DNA from: Roseovarius sp. UBA6217
Lineage (GTDB): Bacteria; Pseudomonadota; Alphaproteobacteria; Rhodobacterales; Rhodobacteraceae
DNA length: 35,121 bases
Assembly (NCBI GenBank): GCA_002421985.1
Contig: DISF01000010.1
Span: forward strand, 25,329 to 60,449
Reading direction: 5' to 3'
The notes beneath the pieces were generated by a model. That model ran no database searches and had not been told where the DNA came from. It worked only from the letters and a program-made list of their open reading frames with translations. Of the stretch, positions 1 through 8,954 are shown in pieces. Made by a program: the position numbers and the translations under genes. Within the stretch, counting starts at the first letter, position 1, and every line of letters begins with the position of its first letter.

Positions 1-293
1 TTGATGTCGATCACCCGCGCGCCCTCGCCCGCCAGCATCCGCGCCACCTCGGCCATTGGCCCCGCCTCGCAGCCCGCGATCTGCACCGCAGTATTGGCCG
101 CGCCAAGGCCAAGCTCTGCCTTCTCGCGCACGCCGGGGCGCGCGCTCAGCATCTCGCGGCTGGCGATCATCTCGCTCACCACCAGCCCCGCGCCGAACCC
201 GCTCACCAGGGTGCGAAACGGCAGGTCGGTGATTCCGGCCATCGGAGCCAGCAGAACCGGCGGCGCAATGCATCTGTCGGCGAGTGTGAACAT
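1..293 (-). CDS. dusB: tRNA-dihydrouridine synthase, DusB-like (N-terminal part)
   Basis: The minus strand reads an open frame from ATG at 293 down to the window edge, so only about 97 N-terminal residues are present. The protein opens MFTLADRCIAPP and then shows APMAGITD, the FMN-phosphate/flavin loop typical of Dus proteins, followed by an SEMI segment and a GARVIDIN stretch at the edge. Dus enzymes reduce uridine to dihydrouridine in the tRNA D-loop using FMN and NADPH in the cytoplasm. Divergent position next to ispDF is common in Rhodobacteraceae for the dusB-type member, which is why I choose DusB over DusA or DusC. The catalytic cysteine lies outside the window, so the subgroup is an inference. 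Confidence 0.85.
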   Translation of the reverse strand, partial: MFTLADRCIAPPVLLAPMAGITDLPFRTLVSGFGAGLVVSEMIASREMLSARPGVREKAELGLGAANTAVQIAGCEAGPMAEVARMLAGEGARVIDI

Positions 294-452
294 CCTTGCC
301 CAATCCTTGTGCAGCGCCCTCGTTCTAGCCCCTCGCCCCGGCGCGCACAACGCAACAAGGCCCAATTCCGCACCCGGCCCGGCGCAATTGCCCAAAAATG
401 CGGCAATCTCACGGCCATTGCGCTTGTGCGCGCCGCGCCGTAATCAAGGGTC

Positions 453-1586
453 ATGACAGTTGCCGCCCTCATCGTCGCCGCAGGCAGGGGCACCCGCGCG
501 GGCGGGGCGTTGCCCAAGCAATGGCAGCCCCTCGCGGGCCGCCGCGTGATCGACTGGACGTTGGCGGCGCTCGCGCCCTTTGTCACCCGCACCGTTCTTG
601 TGCTGCACCCCGATGACATGGACCGCGCGCCCGAAGGCGTCGAGGTGACGGCGGGCGGGGCCACGCGGGCCGCCTCGGTGCGCGCGGGGCTGGAGCATCT
701 CGCCCGGCACGGCACGCCCCCGCGCCATGTGCTGATCCACGACGCCGCCCGCGCCACCCTGCCTGCGACGGTCGTGTGGGGCGTGCTCGACGCACTTGCC
801 GCGGGCGCGCCCGCCGCCGCCCCCGCGCTGCCCGTGACCGATGCGCTCTGGACCGGGATGGATGCCCGCGTCACCGGCACGCAGGACCGCGACGGGCTTT
901 TTGCCGCGCAAACCCCGCAAGGCTTTGATTTTGCGTCTATCCTCGCCGCGCACCGCGTGCATCAGGGCGATGCGCCCGACGATGTCGCCATCGCCCGCGC
1001 CGCCGGAATGGCGGTCACGATCACTGCTGGCCATGACGACAATCTCAAGATCACCCATCCCGGCGATATCGACCGGGCCAGCCGCATCCTTGGAGGGCAG
1101 ATGGATATTCGCACCGGCACCGGCTTTGACGTGCATCGCTTCGGGCCGGGGGATGCCTGCATGCTCTGCGGTGTCGCCGTGCCGCATGAACGCGGTCTTC
1201 AGGGCCATTCGGATGCCGATGTCGGCCTGCACGCGCTGGCCGATGCCATCTATGGCGCGCTGGCGGAGGGCGATATCGGGCGGCATTTCCCGCCCTCGGA
1301 TCCGCAATGGAAAGGGGCCGAGAGCCATATCTTCCTGCGGCACGCGGTCGGGCTTGCAGCGAAAAAAGGATTTAATATCAATAACATGGACGTCACTCTT
1401 ATCTGCGAGCGCCCCAAGATCGGCCCCCATGCCGAGGCCATGCGCGCGGCGCTTTCGGCCATCACCGGCGTCGCGCCCGAGCGTATCTCGGTCAAGGCCA
1501 CCACAACCGAGCGTCTCGGCTTTACCGGCCGGGGTGAGGGGATCGCCGCGCAAACCGTGGTCACATTGGTGAAGACATGCGCATAA
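453..1586 (+). CDS. ispDF: Bifunctional IspD/IspF (MEP pathway)
   Basis: This 377-residue protein joins two enzymes of the methylerythritol phosphate isoprenoid pathway. The N-terminal half (about 1-215) is 2-C-methyl-D-erythritol 4-phosphate cytidylyltransferase, with the nucleotide-binding start AALIVAAGRGTRAGGALPKQ. The C-terminal half (from Met217) is 2-C-methyl-D-erythritol 2,4-cyclodiphosphate synthase, with zinc ligands in GTGFDVHRF (Asp226, His228) and a GHSDADV motif. Fusion of IspD and IspF is characteristic of many Alphaproteobacteria, where the intermediate enzyme IspE is encoded elsewhere. The stop codon overlaps the next gene (pgpA) by 10 bases, so the two are probably co-translated. 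The 159-base gap to the divergent dusB must hold both promoters, but I see no clear boxes. Confidence 0.96.
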   Translation: MTVAALIVAAGRGTRAGGALPKQWQPLAGRRVIDWTLAALAPFVTRTVLVLHPDDMDRAPEGVEVTAGGATRAASVRAGLEHLARHGTPPRHVLIHDAARATLPATVVWGVLDALAAGAPAAAPALPVTDALWTGMDARVTGTQDRDGLFAAQTPQGFDFASILAAHRVHQGDAPDDVAIARAAGMAVTITAGHDDNLKITHPGDIDRASRILGGQMDIRTGTGFDVHRFGPGDACMLCGVAVPHERGLQGHSDADVGLHALADAIYGALAEGDIGRHFPPSDPQWKGAESHIFLRHAVGLAAKKGFNINNMDVTLICERPKIGPHAEAMRAALSAITGVAPERISVKATTTERLGFTGRGEGIAAQTVVTLVKTCA

Positions 1587-2071
1587 CCCATTTGATTGCA
1601 ACGTTTTTCGGCGTTGGCCATATCCGCCCCGCGCCCGGCACTTGGGGCTCGCTCGCCGCATTTCCCGCCGCCTGGGTGCTCCATACGTTTGGCGGGCCGG
1701 TCCTGCTGGCGCTCGGCGTGGTCGTAGGCTTTGCTTTAGGATGGTGGGCCACGCATTTGGAAACAAAGGGAAAAGATAACCAAGACCCCTCCGAGATCGT
1801 GATCGACGAGGTGGCGGGCCAATGGCTCGCCTTGCTGCCCGTCTCCATCGGGGCGGCCCATGTCGGTGTGGCGCTCACGGCGCTCTGGCCGGGTTGGGTC
1901 GTGGCCTTTCTCGCCTTTCGTCTGTTCGACATCTGGAAACCGGGGCCGATCGGCCGGGCCGACAGGCGGGGTGATGCGCTTGGCGTGATGCTCGACGACA
2001 TCCTCGCAGGGATCGCGGCGGCGCTTTGCGTCATCCTCGGGGCATGGCTCGCGCATGGGGTATTCACATGA
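1577..2071 (+). CDS. pgpA: Phosphatidylglycerophosphatase A
   Basis: This 164-residue membrane protein belongs to the PgpA family, which removes phosphate from phosphatidylglycerophosphate to give phosphatidylglycerol at the inner membrane. Family marks visible are an N-terminal RPAPGTWGSL segment, the acidic core EIVIDEVAGQW near residues 74-84, and a late LDDILAG motif; the conserved acidic residues bind Mg2+. There are several hydrophobic spans (about 28-55, 87-120 and 140-160). Its start lies inside the end of ispDF and its stop forms an ATGA overlap with the next gene, so the three genes form a tight translationally coupled run. Length is normal for the family. Confidence 0.93.
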   Translation: MRITHLIATFFGVGHIRPAPGTWGSLAAFPAAWVLHTFGGPVLLALGVVVGFALGWWATHLETKGKDNQDPSEIVIDEVAGQWLALLPVSIGAAHVGVALTALWPGWVVAFLAFRLFDIWKPGPIGRADRRGDALGVMLDDILAGIAAALCVILGAWLAHGVFT

Positions 2072-2541
2072 GCATTGCCGCGCAAATCATTGATATAGCT
2101 AAACAACATGGCATAATGATCGCCACCGCCGAGAGCTGCACCGGCGGCATGGTCGCGGTGGCCCTTACCGATGTGGCGGGGTCTTCGGCGGTGGTGGATC
2201 GCGGTTTCGTCACCTATTCCAACGCCGCCAAGACCGAAATGCTCGGCGTCGCCCCCGCCACGCTGGCCGCCCACGGTGCCGTGTCGGAACAGGTCGCGCG
2301 CGAGATGGCCGAGGGCGCGCTCTCCCATAGCGGCGCGCAACTTGCCGTGTCGATCACCGGCATCGCCGGGCCGGGCGGCTCAGAGCACAAGCCCGAGGGC
2401 CGGGTCTGTTTCGGCCTTGCGATGACGGGCCGCCCGACACGCACCGAGACGCAGGACTTCGGCGCACCGGGCCGCGCCGAGGTGCGCCGCCTGAGCCGCG
2501 ATCACGCGCTTGCATTGCTGCGCGACGCGCTCGGCCAATAA
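2068..2541 (+). CDS. pncC: CinA C-terminal-domain protein (nicotinamide-nucleotide amidase, PncC-like)
   Basis: This 157-residue protein is the stand-alone amidohydrolase domain of the CinA family, which deamidates nicotinamide mononucleotide to nicotinic acid mononucleotide in pyridine-nucleotide recycling. The family signatures are TAESCTGGM near residue 20 (Ser and the nearby Lys/Thr form the active site), GSSAVVDRGFVTYSN, and SITGIAGPGG. I start it at ATG 2068, which overlaps the pgpA stop (ATGA), rather than at an upstream codon that would run deep into pgpA; MSIAAQIIDIAKQHG is the usual family start. The full-length CinA N-terminal domain is absent, as in many proteobacteria. It is the last gene of the ispDF run and is followed by a perfect inverted repeat. 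Confidence 0.9.
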   Translation: MSIAAQIIDIAKQHGIMIATAESCTGGMVAVALTDVAGSSAVVDRGFVTYSNAAKTEMLGVAPATLAAHGAVSEQVAREMAEGALSHSGAQLAVSITGIAGPGGSEHKPEGRVCFGLAMTGRPTRTETQDFGAPGRAEVRRLSRDHALALLRDALGQ

Positions 2542-2548
2542 CCAAGGC

Positions 2549-2568
2549 ATCCCCGCAAAGGCGGGGAT
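2549..2568. repeat. Perfect inverted repeat after pncC (hairpin)
   Basis: ATCCCCGC, an AAAG loop and GCGGGGAT form a perfect 8-bp-arm palindrome 7 bases after the pncC stop. There is no U-tract on the plus strand, so it is a weak intrinsic terminator at best. The sequence is of the 'ATCCCCGC...GCGGGGAT' kind that recurs between genes in many proteobacterial genomes, so a REP-like dispersed element is equally possible. Confidence 0.6.
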
Positions 2569-2787
2569 CTCCAAGCCATCGCGCCGCGAAACTCCACCGG
2601 CGGCAAACCAAAGCGCGGGCGGGGTGACAGGCCCCAAACCGGCCTGTTCGCACGCCTATGCAATATTCTGCGCATTTCTTTGTGTATACCGTCGCATACT
2701 ATCTTTCGCGCGCCCTGCTTTTCCGCTATGAGACGCGCAAGCGGGTGACTCACCCGGACATGACCCCGGATCGAAAAGGAGCCTCAG

Positions 2788-4992
2788 ATGGCCAACACGG
2801 ATACCCCCGACATCATCTACACCAAGGTGGACGAAGCGCCCGAGCTTGCCTCGGCCTCGCTTCTGCCGGTGATCCGCCGCTTTGCCGCGAGCGCGGGCAT
2901 TACCGTCGAGACGCGCGATATCTCGCTCGCGGGCCGTATCCTCGCGGCCTTTCCCGATCACCTGAGCGCGGATCAGCGCCAGCCCGACGATCTCAAGGCG
3001 CTTGGCGAGATCGTCAAGACGCCGCAGGCAAATGTCATCAAGCTGCCCAATATCTCGGCCTCCGAGCCGCAGCTTGTGGCCGCCATCCGCGAATTGCAGG
3101 CACAGGGCTATGCGCTGCCCGATTACCCCTACGAGCCGAAAACAGAGGCCGAGAAAGCCGCGCGCGCGCGTTATGACGCGCTCAAGGGCTCGGCGGTGAA
3201 TCCGGTGCTGCGCGAGGGCAATTCCGACCGCCGCGCCGCGAGTGCCGTCAAGAAATACGCGCAAGCCAACCCCCATTCGATGGGCGACTGGACGGCCCAA
3301 AGCAAGACCCGCGTCGCCACCATGTCGCAGGGCGATTTCTTTGCCAACGAGCGCGCGGCCACCCTGCCCCGCGCCGCGACCGCCAAGATCGTGCTCGAGA
3401 CCGCCGAGGGCGAGACCGTGCTCAAGGAAACAGTCAGCTATCCCGAGGGTGCCGTGGTCGATGCCACCTATATGAGCGCGCGCGCCCTTGATGCGTTCTT
3501 CGCTGAGGAGATCGCGCGCACCAAATCCGAGGGCACGCTTTTCTCGCTGCACCTCAAGGCCACCATGATGAAGGTCTCCGACCCGATCATCTTCGGCCAT
3601 GCCGTGCGCGTCTATCTTGCGCCCGTCTTCGAGCGTTTCGGCGACGACATGAAAGCCCTTGGCGTGAACCCGAACTCCGGCCTTGGCGATCTGCTGGCGC
3701 GCGTCAAGGACCGCGCCGACATCATCGCCGCAATAGACGCCTGCATGGCCGAGCGCCCGTCGCTTTACATGGTCGATAGCGACAAGGGCATCACCAACCT
3801 GCACGTGCCCTCTGATGTGATCGTCGATGCCTCCATGCCGGCGCTCATTCGCGCGGGCGGCAAGGGCTGGGGGCCGGATGGCAAGGAGCATGATTGCACC
3901 TGCGTCATCCCCGACAGCTCTTACGCCACCGTCTATGACGAGACGATCGCGTTTTTCAAGGAACACGGCAAGCTCGACCCGGCCACCGCCGGAACGGTGC
4001 AGAATGTCGGCCTGATGGCGCAAAAGGCCGAGGAATACGGCAGCCACCCCACCACCTTTGAAATCCCGCAGGCCGGCACGGTCAGGATGATCCTCGACGA
4101 TGGCACGGTGCTGCACGAGCATCGCGTTGAGGCGGGCGATATCTGGCGCTCGTCCTCGGCCAACAAGGCCCCGATCGAGGATTGGGTCAAGCTCGCCATC
4201 GAGCGGCAGAAGGAGACGGGCTATCGCGCGATCTTCTGGCTGGATGCGGCGCGCGCCCATGATGCCGAGCTGATCGCCTATGTGAAACCGATCCTCGATG
4301 CTGCGGGTGTGGCCGACCGCTTCGAGATCATGGCCCCGCGCGAGGCCACCCGCGCCTCGCTGGAGACGATCACCAGGGGCGAGAACGCGATCTCGATCAC
4401 CGGCAACGTGCTGCGCGACTATCTCACCGATCTGTTCCCGATCCTCGAGCTGGCCACCTCGGCCAAGATGCTGTCCATCGTCAAGCTGATGAATGGCGGC
4501 GGGCTGTTCGAGACCGGCGCGGGCGGCTCGGCCCCCAAGCATGTGCAGCAGTTGCTGGCCGAAAACCACCTGCGCTGGGATAGCCTTGGCGAGTTCTGCG
4601 CGCTGGGTGAAAGCCTCAAGTTCCTCGCGCAGTCCAGGGACAATGCCCGCGCCCGCGTGCTGGGCGAGACTGTAGAGGCCGCGACCCAAGGCATCCTCGA
4701 TCACAACCGTTCGCCCTCGCGCAAGGCCGGAGAGCCCGACAACCGCGACAGCCATTACTGGTTCGCCCGCTACTGGGCCGAGGCGCTGGCGGCGCAATCG
4801 GATGACGCAGAGCTTGCCCGCGAATACGCCCCGGTGGCGCGTGCGCTGGCCGATGCCGAGGCGCAGATCGTGGCGGAATTGGCGGCACCTCAGGGCAAGC
4901 CGGTCGATATCGGCGGATATTACCACCCCGACGCCGAGAAACTCGCAGCGGTGATGCGCCCCTCGGCCACGTTCAACGCCATCATCGGGTGA
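2788..4992 (+). CDS. icd: Isocitrate dehydrogenase, NADP-dependent, monomeric type
   Basis: This 734-residue protein matches the monomeric isocitrate dehydrogenase family (about 740 residues, unlike the ~415-residue dimeric enzymes). It converts isocitrate to 2-oxoglutarate with NADP+ in the TCA cycle. Diagnostic segments are the N-terminal PDIIYTKVDEAPELASASLLP, the central SEGTLFSLHLKATMMKVSDP region with a following FGHAVRVYL, NPNSGLGDLL, and a C-terminal ENHLRWDSLGEFCA stretch. The ATG at 2788 has a good ribosome site (AAAAGGAG) 6-7 bases upstream. It stands alone: the 246 bases before it hold the post-pncC repeat and a GTAT-N8-ATAC patch near 2685-2700 but no promoter I would defend. It is followed by an 11-G run. 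Confidence 0.96.
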   Translation: MANTDTPDIIYTKVDEAPELASASLLPVIRRFAASAGITVETRDISLAGRILAAFPDHLSADQRQPDDLKALGEIVKTPQANVIKLPNISASEPQLVAAIRELQAQGYALPDYPYEPKTEAEKAARARYDALKGSAVNPVLREGNSDRRAASAVKKYAQANPHSMGDWTAQSKTRVATMSQGDFFANERAATLPRAATAKIVLETAEGETVLKETVSYPEGAVVDATYMSARALDAFFAEEIARTKSEGTLFSLHLKATMMKVSDPIIFGHAVRVYLAPVFERFGDDMKALGVNPNSGLGDLLARVKDRADIIAAIDACMAERPSLYMVDSDKGITNLHVPSDVIVDASMPALIRAGGKGWGPDGKEHDCTCVIPDSSYATVYDETIAFFKEHGKLDPATAGTVQNVGLMAQKAEEYGSHPTTFEIPQAGTVRMILDDGTVLHEHRVEAGDIWRSSSANKAPIEDWVKLAIERQKETGYRAIFWLDAARAHDAELIAYVKPILDAAGVADRFEIMAPREATRASLETITRGENAISITGNVLRDYLTDLFPILELATSAKMLSIVKLMNGGGLFETGAGGSAPKHVQQLLAENHLRWDSLGEFCALGESLKFLAQSRDNARARVLGETVEAATQGILDHNRSPSRKAGEPDNRDSHYWFARYWAEALAAQSDDAELAREYAPVARALADAEAQIVAELAAPQGKPVDIGGYYHPDAEKLAAVMRPSATFNAIIG

Positions 4993-4994
4993 GT

Positions 4995-5014
4995 GAGGCG
5001 GGGGGGGGGGCCTC
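4995..5014. repeat. 11-G homopolymer flanked by GAGGC/GCCTC arms
   Basis: Three bases after the icd stop there is a run of 11 G (5000-5010) bracketed by GAGGC (4995-4999) and GCCTC (5010-5014), which could fold as a small hairpin. It lies in the 153-base gap between convergent icd and the DUF3445 gene. Such runs are prone to polymerase slippage and sequencing error; being outside genes, it has no coding effect. Confidence 0.7.
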
Positions 5015-5145
5015 AAGCGGATACTCGCAGTCTGCCCCCCGCGCGGACTCACGGCGCGCTTGCGCGCCACCGCGCCAGGCTCGACGACAACGCGGCCCTC
5101 GGCCGTTGATCGCCGCGCGCGCGCAGGGGGGCCGCCTCGCCTGCG

Positions 5146-5868
5146 CTACCGCGCCATCACATAGGTGTGGATCGAGAACACACAGGCCCGCGTTTGCGGC
5201 AGGCGCAGCACGCATTGCCGTTCCGAGCGCAGGTAGGGCAGGCGCGCGCGCGCCGCTTCCTCGACGTTCTCGCGCGAGGGGTGATAGAGCGCAGGATCGC
5301 CATAGCCATGCGCGTTGAACCGCCAGAGCGGGCGGCCCGGCTGCACCCCGTCGAACAATCGCTGCACGCGCGGCGCGATCTGCGGATAGTCGGGCACCGG
5401 CACATGGATCGCCACCAGCGGGCGGTCGATCTTCTCCGCCAATCGCCAGCTTGCCGGAAAGCACAGCACAGCGGCGGTGAGCACATGCTCCTCCCCGCGC
5501 TTTTCCATGATGCACAGGTCTTCTTGCACCAGATGGCCGAGGGTCAGCATCGGGTCGGCGCGGTCTATCGGCACGCTCACCCCATCGGGCCGCCGCACTG
5601 CATTTGCGGAAATATCGTAACCCGCCCCGTGATCGCGTAGCCAGTCCAGCACGAATTGCAAAAGCTCGTCCACCGCCGGCCCTGCGCCCTCGGTCACGGC
5701 CAGCACATCGGCACGGCGTTCGGCCAAAAGCCGCGCGCGCTCGATCATCTGCGGCGCGAACGCCTCATCCACCAGCAGCCACTCGGCCATATTGAGCGGC
5801 GCAATCCCCGGCAACGGGCGCAGGGCGGTCACGTCATAAGGGATTTTTTCCTGCAGGATCGGGGTCAT
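5146..5868 (-). CDS. DUF3445 / haem-dependent oxidative N-demethylase-family protein
   Basis: This 240-residue protein matches the DUF3445 family, some members of which are described as haem-dependent oxidative N-demethylases. Recognisable parts are LRPLPGIAPLNMAEWL near the N-terminus, a central RPDGVSVPIDRADPMLTLGHLVQEDLCIM region, FPASWRLAEKIDRPLVAIHVPVPDY, and a C-terminal RLPYLRSERQCVLRLP segment. I start at ATG 5868, which overlaps the stop of the upstream DUF6314 gene (ATGA); an upstream in-frame extension would run into that gene and lacks family similarity. The substrate is unknown: the family includes enzymes acting on methylated amines, but nothing here fixes that. The two-gene unit is on the opposite strand to icd and purB. 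Confidence 0.8.
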   Translation of the reverse strand: MTPILQEKIPYDVTALRPLPGIAPLNMAEWLLVDEAFAPQMIERARLLAERRADVLAVTEGAGPAVDELLQFVLDWLRDHGAGYDISANAVRRPDGVSVPIDRADPMLTLGHLVQEDLCIMEKRGEEHVLTAAVLCFPASWRLAEKIDRPLVAIHVPVPDYPQIAPRVQRLFDGVQPGRPLWRFNAHGYGDPALYHPSRENVEEAARARLPYLRSERQCVLRLPQTRACVFSIHTYVMAR

Positions 5869-6266
5869 GGGGCCTCTTGCCGATACTCTGTCACCATCTG
5901 GTAGTCCTTTCGTGGACCTGTCACACGCCACAGCACCCGGAAATCGGGCCATTGGCCGAAATCATAATCGCCGTCATACCGGTCAGGGTCGCACCAATGC
6001 GCCACCGCCCCGCCCTCGGGCGGCACCGTATGAAAGGGGCGCCCGTCCTCGAAGGCCACACATAGCCCCGGCCCCCAGAGCGTGCGGCGCATCACCTGCA
6101 TCGGCGCATGGCCGGGCACGCGCATCTCGCCCGTCTCCTCGCAGACAAGGCCCGCGCCGTCGCGCGTCCAGACCGCGCGGCCCGTGACCTGCGTCAACCC
6201 ACCGCCCGCCTTGGTCACGCGGCGCTCAAACCGCCACGCGCCCTCGAAATCCGCCAATTGCCGCAC
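5865..6266 (-). CDS. DUF6314-family protein
   Basis: This 133-residue protein has no known biochemical role. It looks like the DUF6314 family: LADFEGAWRFERRV at the start, a repeated GRAVWTRDGAGLVCEETGEM pattern suggesting a small beta-barrel, FHTVPPEGGAVAHWCDPDRYDGDY, and a conserved FRVLWRVTGPRKDYQMVTEY end. The fold pattern resembles lipocalin-like/FABP-like barrels that hold a hydrophobic ligand, but this is inference. The start is a GTG at 6266; a TTG three codons inside is an alternative. Its stop overlaps the DUF3445 start by four bases, so the pair is probably one operon, with the promoter in the 76-base gap to divergent purB. Confidence 0.72.
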   Translation of the reverse strand: MRQLADFEGAWRFERRVTKAGGGLTQVTGRAVWTRDGAGLVCEETGEMRVPGHAPMQVMRRTLWGPGLCVAFEDGRPFHTVPPEGGAVAHWCDPDRYDGDYDFGQWPDFRVLWRVTGPRKDYQMVTEYRQEAP

Positions 6267-6342
6267 GCGCCCTCCCTGCCTTGCCGCGGCCCGCCTCTGC
6301 CACTAGAAGCGCAGCAAACCCCATCCGCCAAAGGACGACAAG

Positions 6343-7647
6343 ATGATCCCGCGCTATTCCCGCCCCGAAATGGTCCAGATCTGGGAGCCTTCCACGAAAT
6401 TCCGCATCTGGTTCGAGATCGAGGCCCATGCCTGCGACGCCATGGCCGATCTGGGCGTGATCCCGCGCGAAAATGCCGAAGCCGTCTGGAAGGCCCGCGA
6501 TGTGGAGTTCGACGTCGCCCGCATCGACGAAATCGAGGCCGAGACCAAGCACGATGTGATCGCATTCCTCACGCATCTGGCCGAGCATGTCGGCAGCGAC
6601 GAGGCGCGTTTCGTGCATCAGGGCATGACCTCCTCGGACGTGCTCGACACCTGTTTCAACGTGCAGCTTACCCGCGCCGCCGATATCCTGATTGCCGATA
6701 CCGAGGCGCTTCTGGCCGCCCTCAAACGCCGCGCTTATGAGCATAAACACACCATCCGCATCGGGCGCAGCCACGGCATCCATGCCGAGCCCACCACGAT
6801 GGGCCTCACCTTCGCGCGCTTTTACGCCGAGATGGACCGCAACCTCGCGCGCCTGCACACTGCGCGCGCCGAGATTGCCACCGGTGCCATTTCCGGCGCG
6901 GTCGGCACCTTTGCCAATGTCGATCCGCGGGTGGAGGAGCATGTCTGCGCCAAGCTGGGCCTTGCGCCGGAACCGATCAGCACGCAGGTCATCCCGCGCG
7001 ACCGCCACGCGGCGTTTTTCGCCACGCTCGGCGTGGTGGCCTCCTCGATCGAGAATATCGCCATCGAGATCCGCCACATGCAGCGCACCGAGGTGCTGGA
7101 GGGGGCCGAATTCTTCTCGATGGGGCAAAAGGGCTCTTCGGCCATGCCGCACAAGAAGAACCCGGTGCTGACCGAGAACCTCACCGGGCTGGCGCGGCTG
7201 GTGCGCGGCATGGTGGTGCCCGCGATGGAAAACGTGGCGCTCTGGCACGAGCGCGATATCTCGCACAGCTCCGTCGAGCGGATGATCGGCCCCGATGCCA
7301 CGATCACGCTCGATTTCGCCCTTGCCCGCCTCACCGGCGTCATCGACAAGATGCTGATCTACCCCGAGAACATGCTGGCCAACCTCAACAAGTTCCCCGG
7401 CCTCGTGATGAGCCAGCGCGTGCTTCTGGCACTCACCCAGGCCGGCGTCAGCCGCGAGGATGCCTACCGGCTCGTGCAGCGCAACGCGCTCAAGGTCTGG
7501 GAGACGGGCGTTGATTTCAAGACCGAGTTGCTCAATGATCCGGAAGTGACCGCCGCCCTCAACCCCGCCGAGATCGAAGAGAAATTCGACTTGGGCTATC
7601 ACACCAAGCACGTCGACACGATCTTTGCCCGCGTTTTCGGGGCCTGA
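6343..7647 (+). CDS. purB: Adenylosuccinate lyase
   Basis: This 434-residue enzyme of the fumarase/aspartase superfamily cleaves SAICAR to AICAR and adenylosuccinate to AMP in purine synthesis. It opens MIPRYSRPEMVQIWE, the usual PurB start, and carries the HQGMTSSDVLDT substrate region and the superfamily signature GSSAMPHKKNP at about 264-274, which holds the catalytic serine loop. Length and motifs are normal. A weak GGACGACAAG sequence precedes the ATG. It is convergent with the M20 amidohydrolase, and a strong hairpin lies between them. Confidence 0.96.
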   Translation: MIPRYSRPEMVQIWEPSTKFRIWFEIEAHACDAMADLGVIPRENAEAVWKARDVEFDVARIDEIEAETKHDVIAFLTHLAEHVGSDEARFVHQGMTSSDVLDTCFNVQLTRAADILIADTEALLAALKRRAYEHKHTIRIGRSHGIHAEPTTMGLTFARFYAEMDRNLARLHTARAEIATGAISGAVGTFANVDPRVEEHVCAKLGLAPEPISTQVIPRDRHAAFFATLGVVASSIENIAIEIRHMQRTEVLEGAEFFSMGQKGSSAMPHKKNPVLTENLTGLARLVRGMVVPAMENVALWHERDISHSSVERMIGPDATITLDFALARLTGVIDKMLIYPENMLANLNKFPGLVMSQRVLLALTQAGVSREDAYRLVQRNALKVWETGVDFKTELLNDPEVTAALNPAEIEEKFDLGYHTKHVDTIFARVFGA

Positions 7648-7653
7648 CACGCC

Positions 7654-7684
7654 TCGGGGCGCGTTGATCCCCGGCGCGCCCCGA
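7654..7684. terminator. Hairpin between convergent purB and amidohydrolase genes
   Basis: TCGGGGCGCG (7654-7663) and CGCGCCCCGA (7675-7684) are perfect 10-bp arms around an 11-base loop, placed 6 bases after the purB stop. The following CTTCATCTTGCCAAAAATAC has no clean U-tract but is short and AT-richer than its surroundings, so a shared or Rho-assisted terminator is likely. I recall similar tails after hairpins in related genomes, but could not check. Confidence 0.55.
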
Positions 7685-7726
7685 CTTCATCTTGCCAAAA
7701 ATACTCGCATCCCGACGCAGCCACGC

Positions 7727-8887
7727 TCAGGCCGGCATCCGCTCCTCGACGATCCCCGCCCAGAAGCTACAGCCCGCCGGAATGGCATCATCGTTGAAAT
7801 TGTATTCGGGGTTGTGGACCATCGCGGTATCGCCATTGCCCAACAGGATATAGGCACCGGGGCGTTCCTCCAGCATGAAGGCGAAATCCTCGCCGCCCAT
7901 CACCAGCGGCGCGTCGGCGCAATCCCCCGCGACCCCGGCCGCGACGGAGGCCGCGAATTCGGTCTGTTCCTCGTGGTTCACCATCACCGGATAGCCGCGA
8001 TGATAGCTCACCTCGGCGCCGCCGCCAAAGCCTGCGGCGACATGCGTGGCCAGCGCGCGGATACGCGCCTCCGCGAGATCGCGCATCGCGGTGCTCATGG
8101 TGCGCACCGTGCCCTTGAGGAGCACCGAGGCGGGGATCACGTTGAACGCGTTCGAGGATGTCTGGAACGAGGTGACCGAGACCACCATCTGATCGACCGG
8201 ATCGGCATTGCGGCTGGCGATGGTCTGCATGGCCGTGACCAGATGCGCGGCCATCACGGTGGTATCGACCGTCTCGTGGGGCTTGGCGGCGTGGCCGCCC
8301 TTGCCCGTCACGACGATCTCGAACTGGTCGGTCGCGGCAAAGAACGCGCCGTGGCGAATGGCAAAGCTGCCCACCGGGAGGCCCGGCCAGTTATGCATCC
8401 CGTAGACCTCCTGGATGCCGAACCGCTCCATCAGCCCGTCCTCGCACATCGCCTTGCCGCCCGCGCCGCCCTCTTCGGCGGGCTGAAAGATCACCACCGC
8501 GGTGCCGTCGAAATTGCGCGTCTCGGCAAGATATTGCGCCGCGCCCAAGAGCATCGCGGTGTGCCCGTCATGGCCGCAGGCATGCATCGCGCCGGGCGTC
8601 TTGGAGGCATAGTCGACGCCGGTCGCCTCATGGATAGGCAGCGCGTCCATGTCGGCCCGCAGCCCGATCACGCGGCCCGAGCCGGTCGCCTTGCCCCGGA
8701 TCACGCCCACCACGCCGGTGCGGCCGATTCCGGTCACCACCTCGTCACAGCCAAAACCTTTCAGCTTTTCGGCCACCAGTGCGCTGGTGCGGTGCGTGTC
8801 ATAGAGGATCTCGGGGTGTTCGTGCATGTCGCGCCGCCACGCGGTGATGTCGTCGTGCAATTCGGCAAAGCGGTTCCTGATCGGCAT
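7727..8887 (-). CDS. M20-family amidohydrolase (hippurate hydrolase/HipO-like)
   Basis: This 386-residue protein is an M20D metallo-amidohydrolase, a cytoplasmic family that removes acyl groups from amino acids and includes hippurate and N-acetyl amino acid hydrolases. Visible marks are RRDMHEHPE at 18-26, ADMDALP at 78-84, the metal-binding MHACGHDGH at 101-109, and the EEGG catalytic/metal region at 138-141, with a late MGGEDFAFML segment. I start at ATG 8887; the frame stays open further upstream but there the reading loses family similarity. A ribosome site GGAGAGG lies just upstream. Substrate cannot be fixed from sequence. Immediately upstream on the same strand is a fragment resembling another M20 enzyme's tail. 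Confidence 0.88.
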   Translation of the reverse strand: MPIRNRFAELHDDITAWRRDMHEHPEILYDTHRTSALVAEKLKGFGCDEVVTGIGRTGVVGVIRGKATGSGRVIGLRADMDALPIHEATGVDYASKTPGAMHACGHDGHTAMLLGAAQYLAETRNFDGTAVVIFQPAEEGGAGGKAMCEDGLMERFGIQEVYGMHNWPGLPVGSFAIRHGAFFAATDQFEIVVTGKGGHAAKPHETVDTTVMAAHLVTAMQTIASRNADPVDQMVVSVTSFQTSSNAFNVIPASVLLKGTVRTMSTAMRDLAEARIRALATHVAAGFGGGAEVSYHRGYPVMVNHEEQTEFAASVAAGVAGDCADAPLVMGGEDFAFMLEERPGAYILLGNGDTAMVHNPEYNFNDDAIPAGCSFWAGIVEERMPA

Positions 8888-8954
8888 GGGCCTCTCCTGT
8901 TCGCGGGTTGGACTGATGGGAAACGTGGGGCAAGCATCAAGCGGTGGCAAGGGC

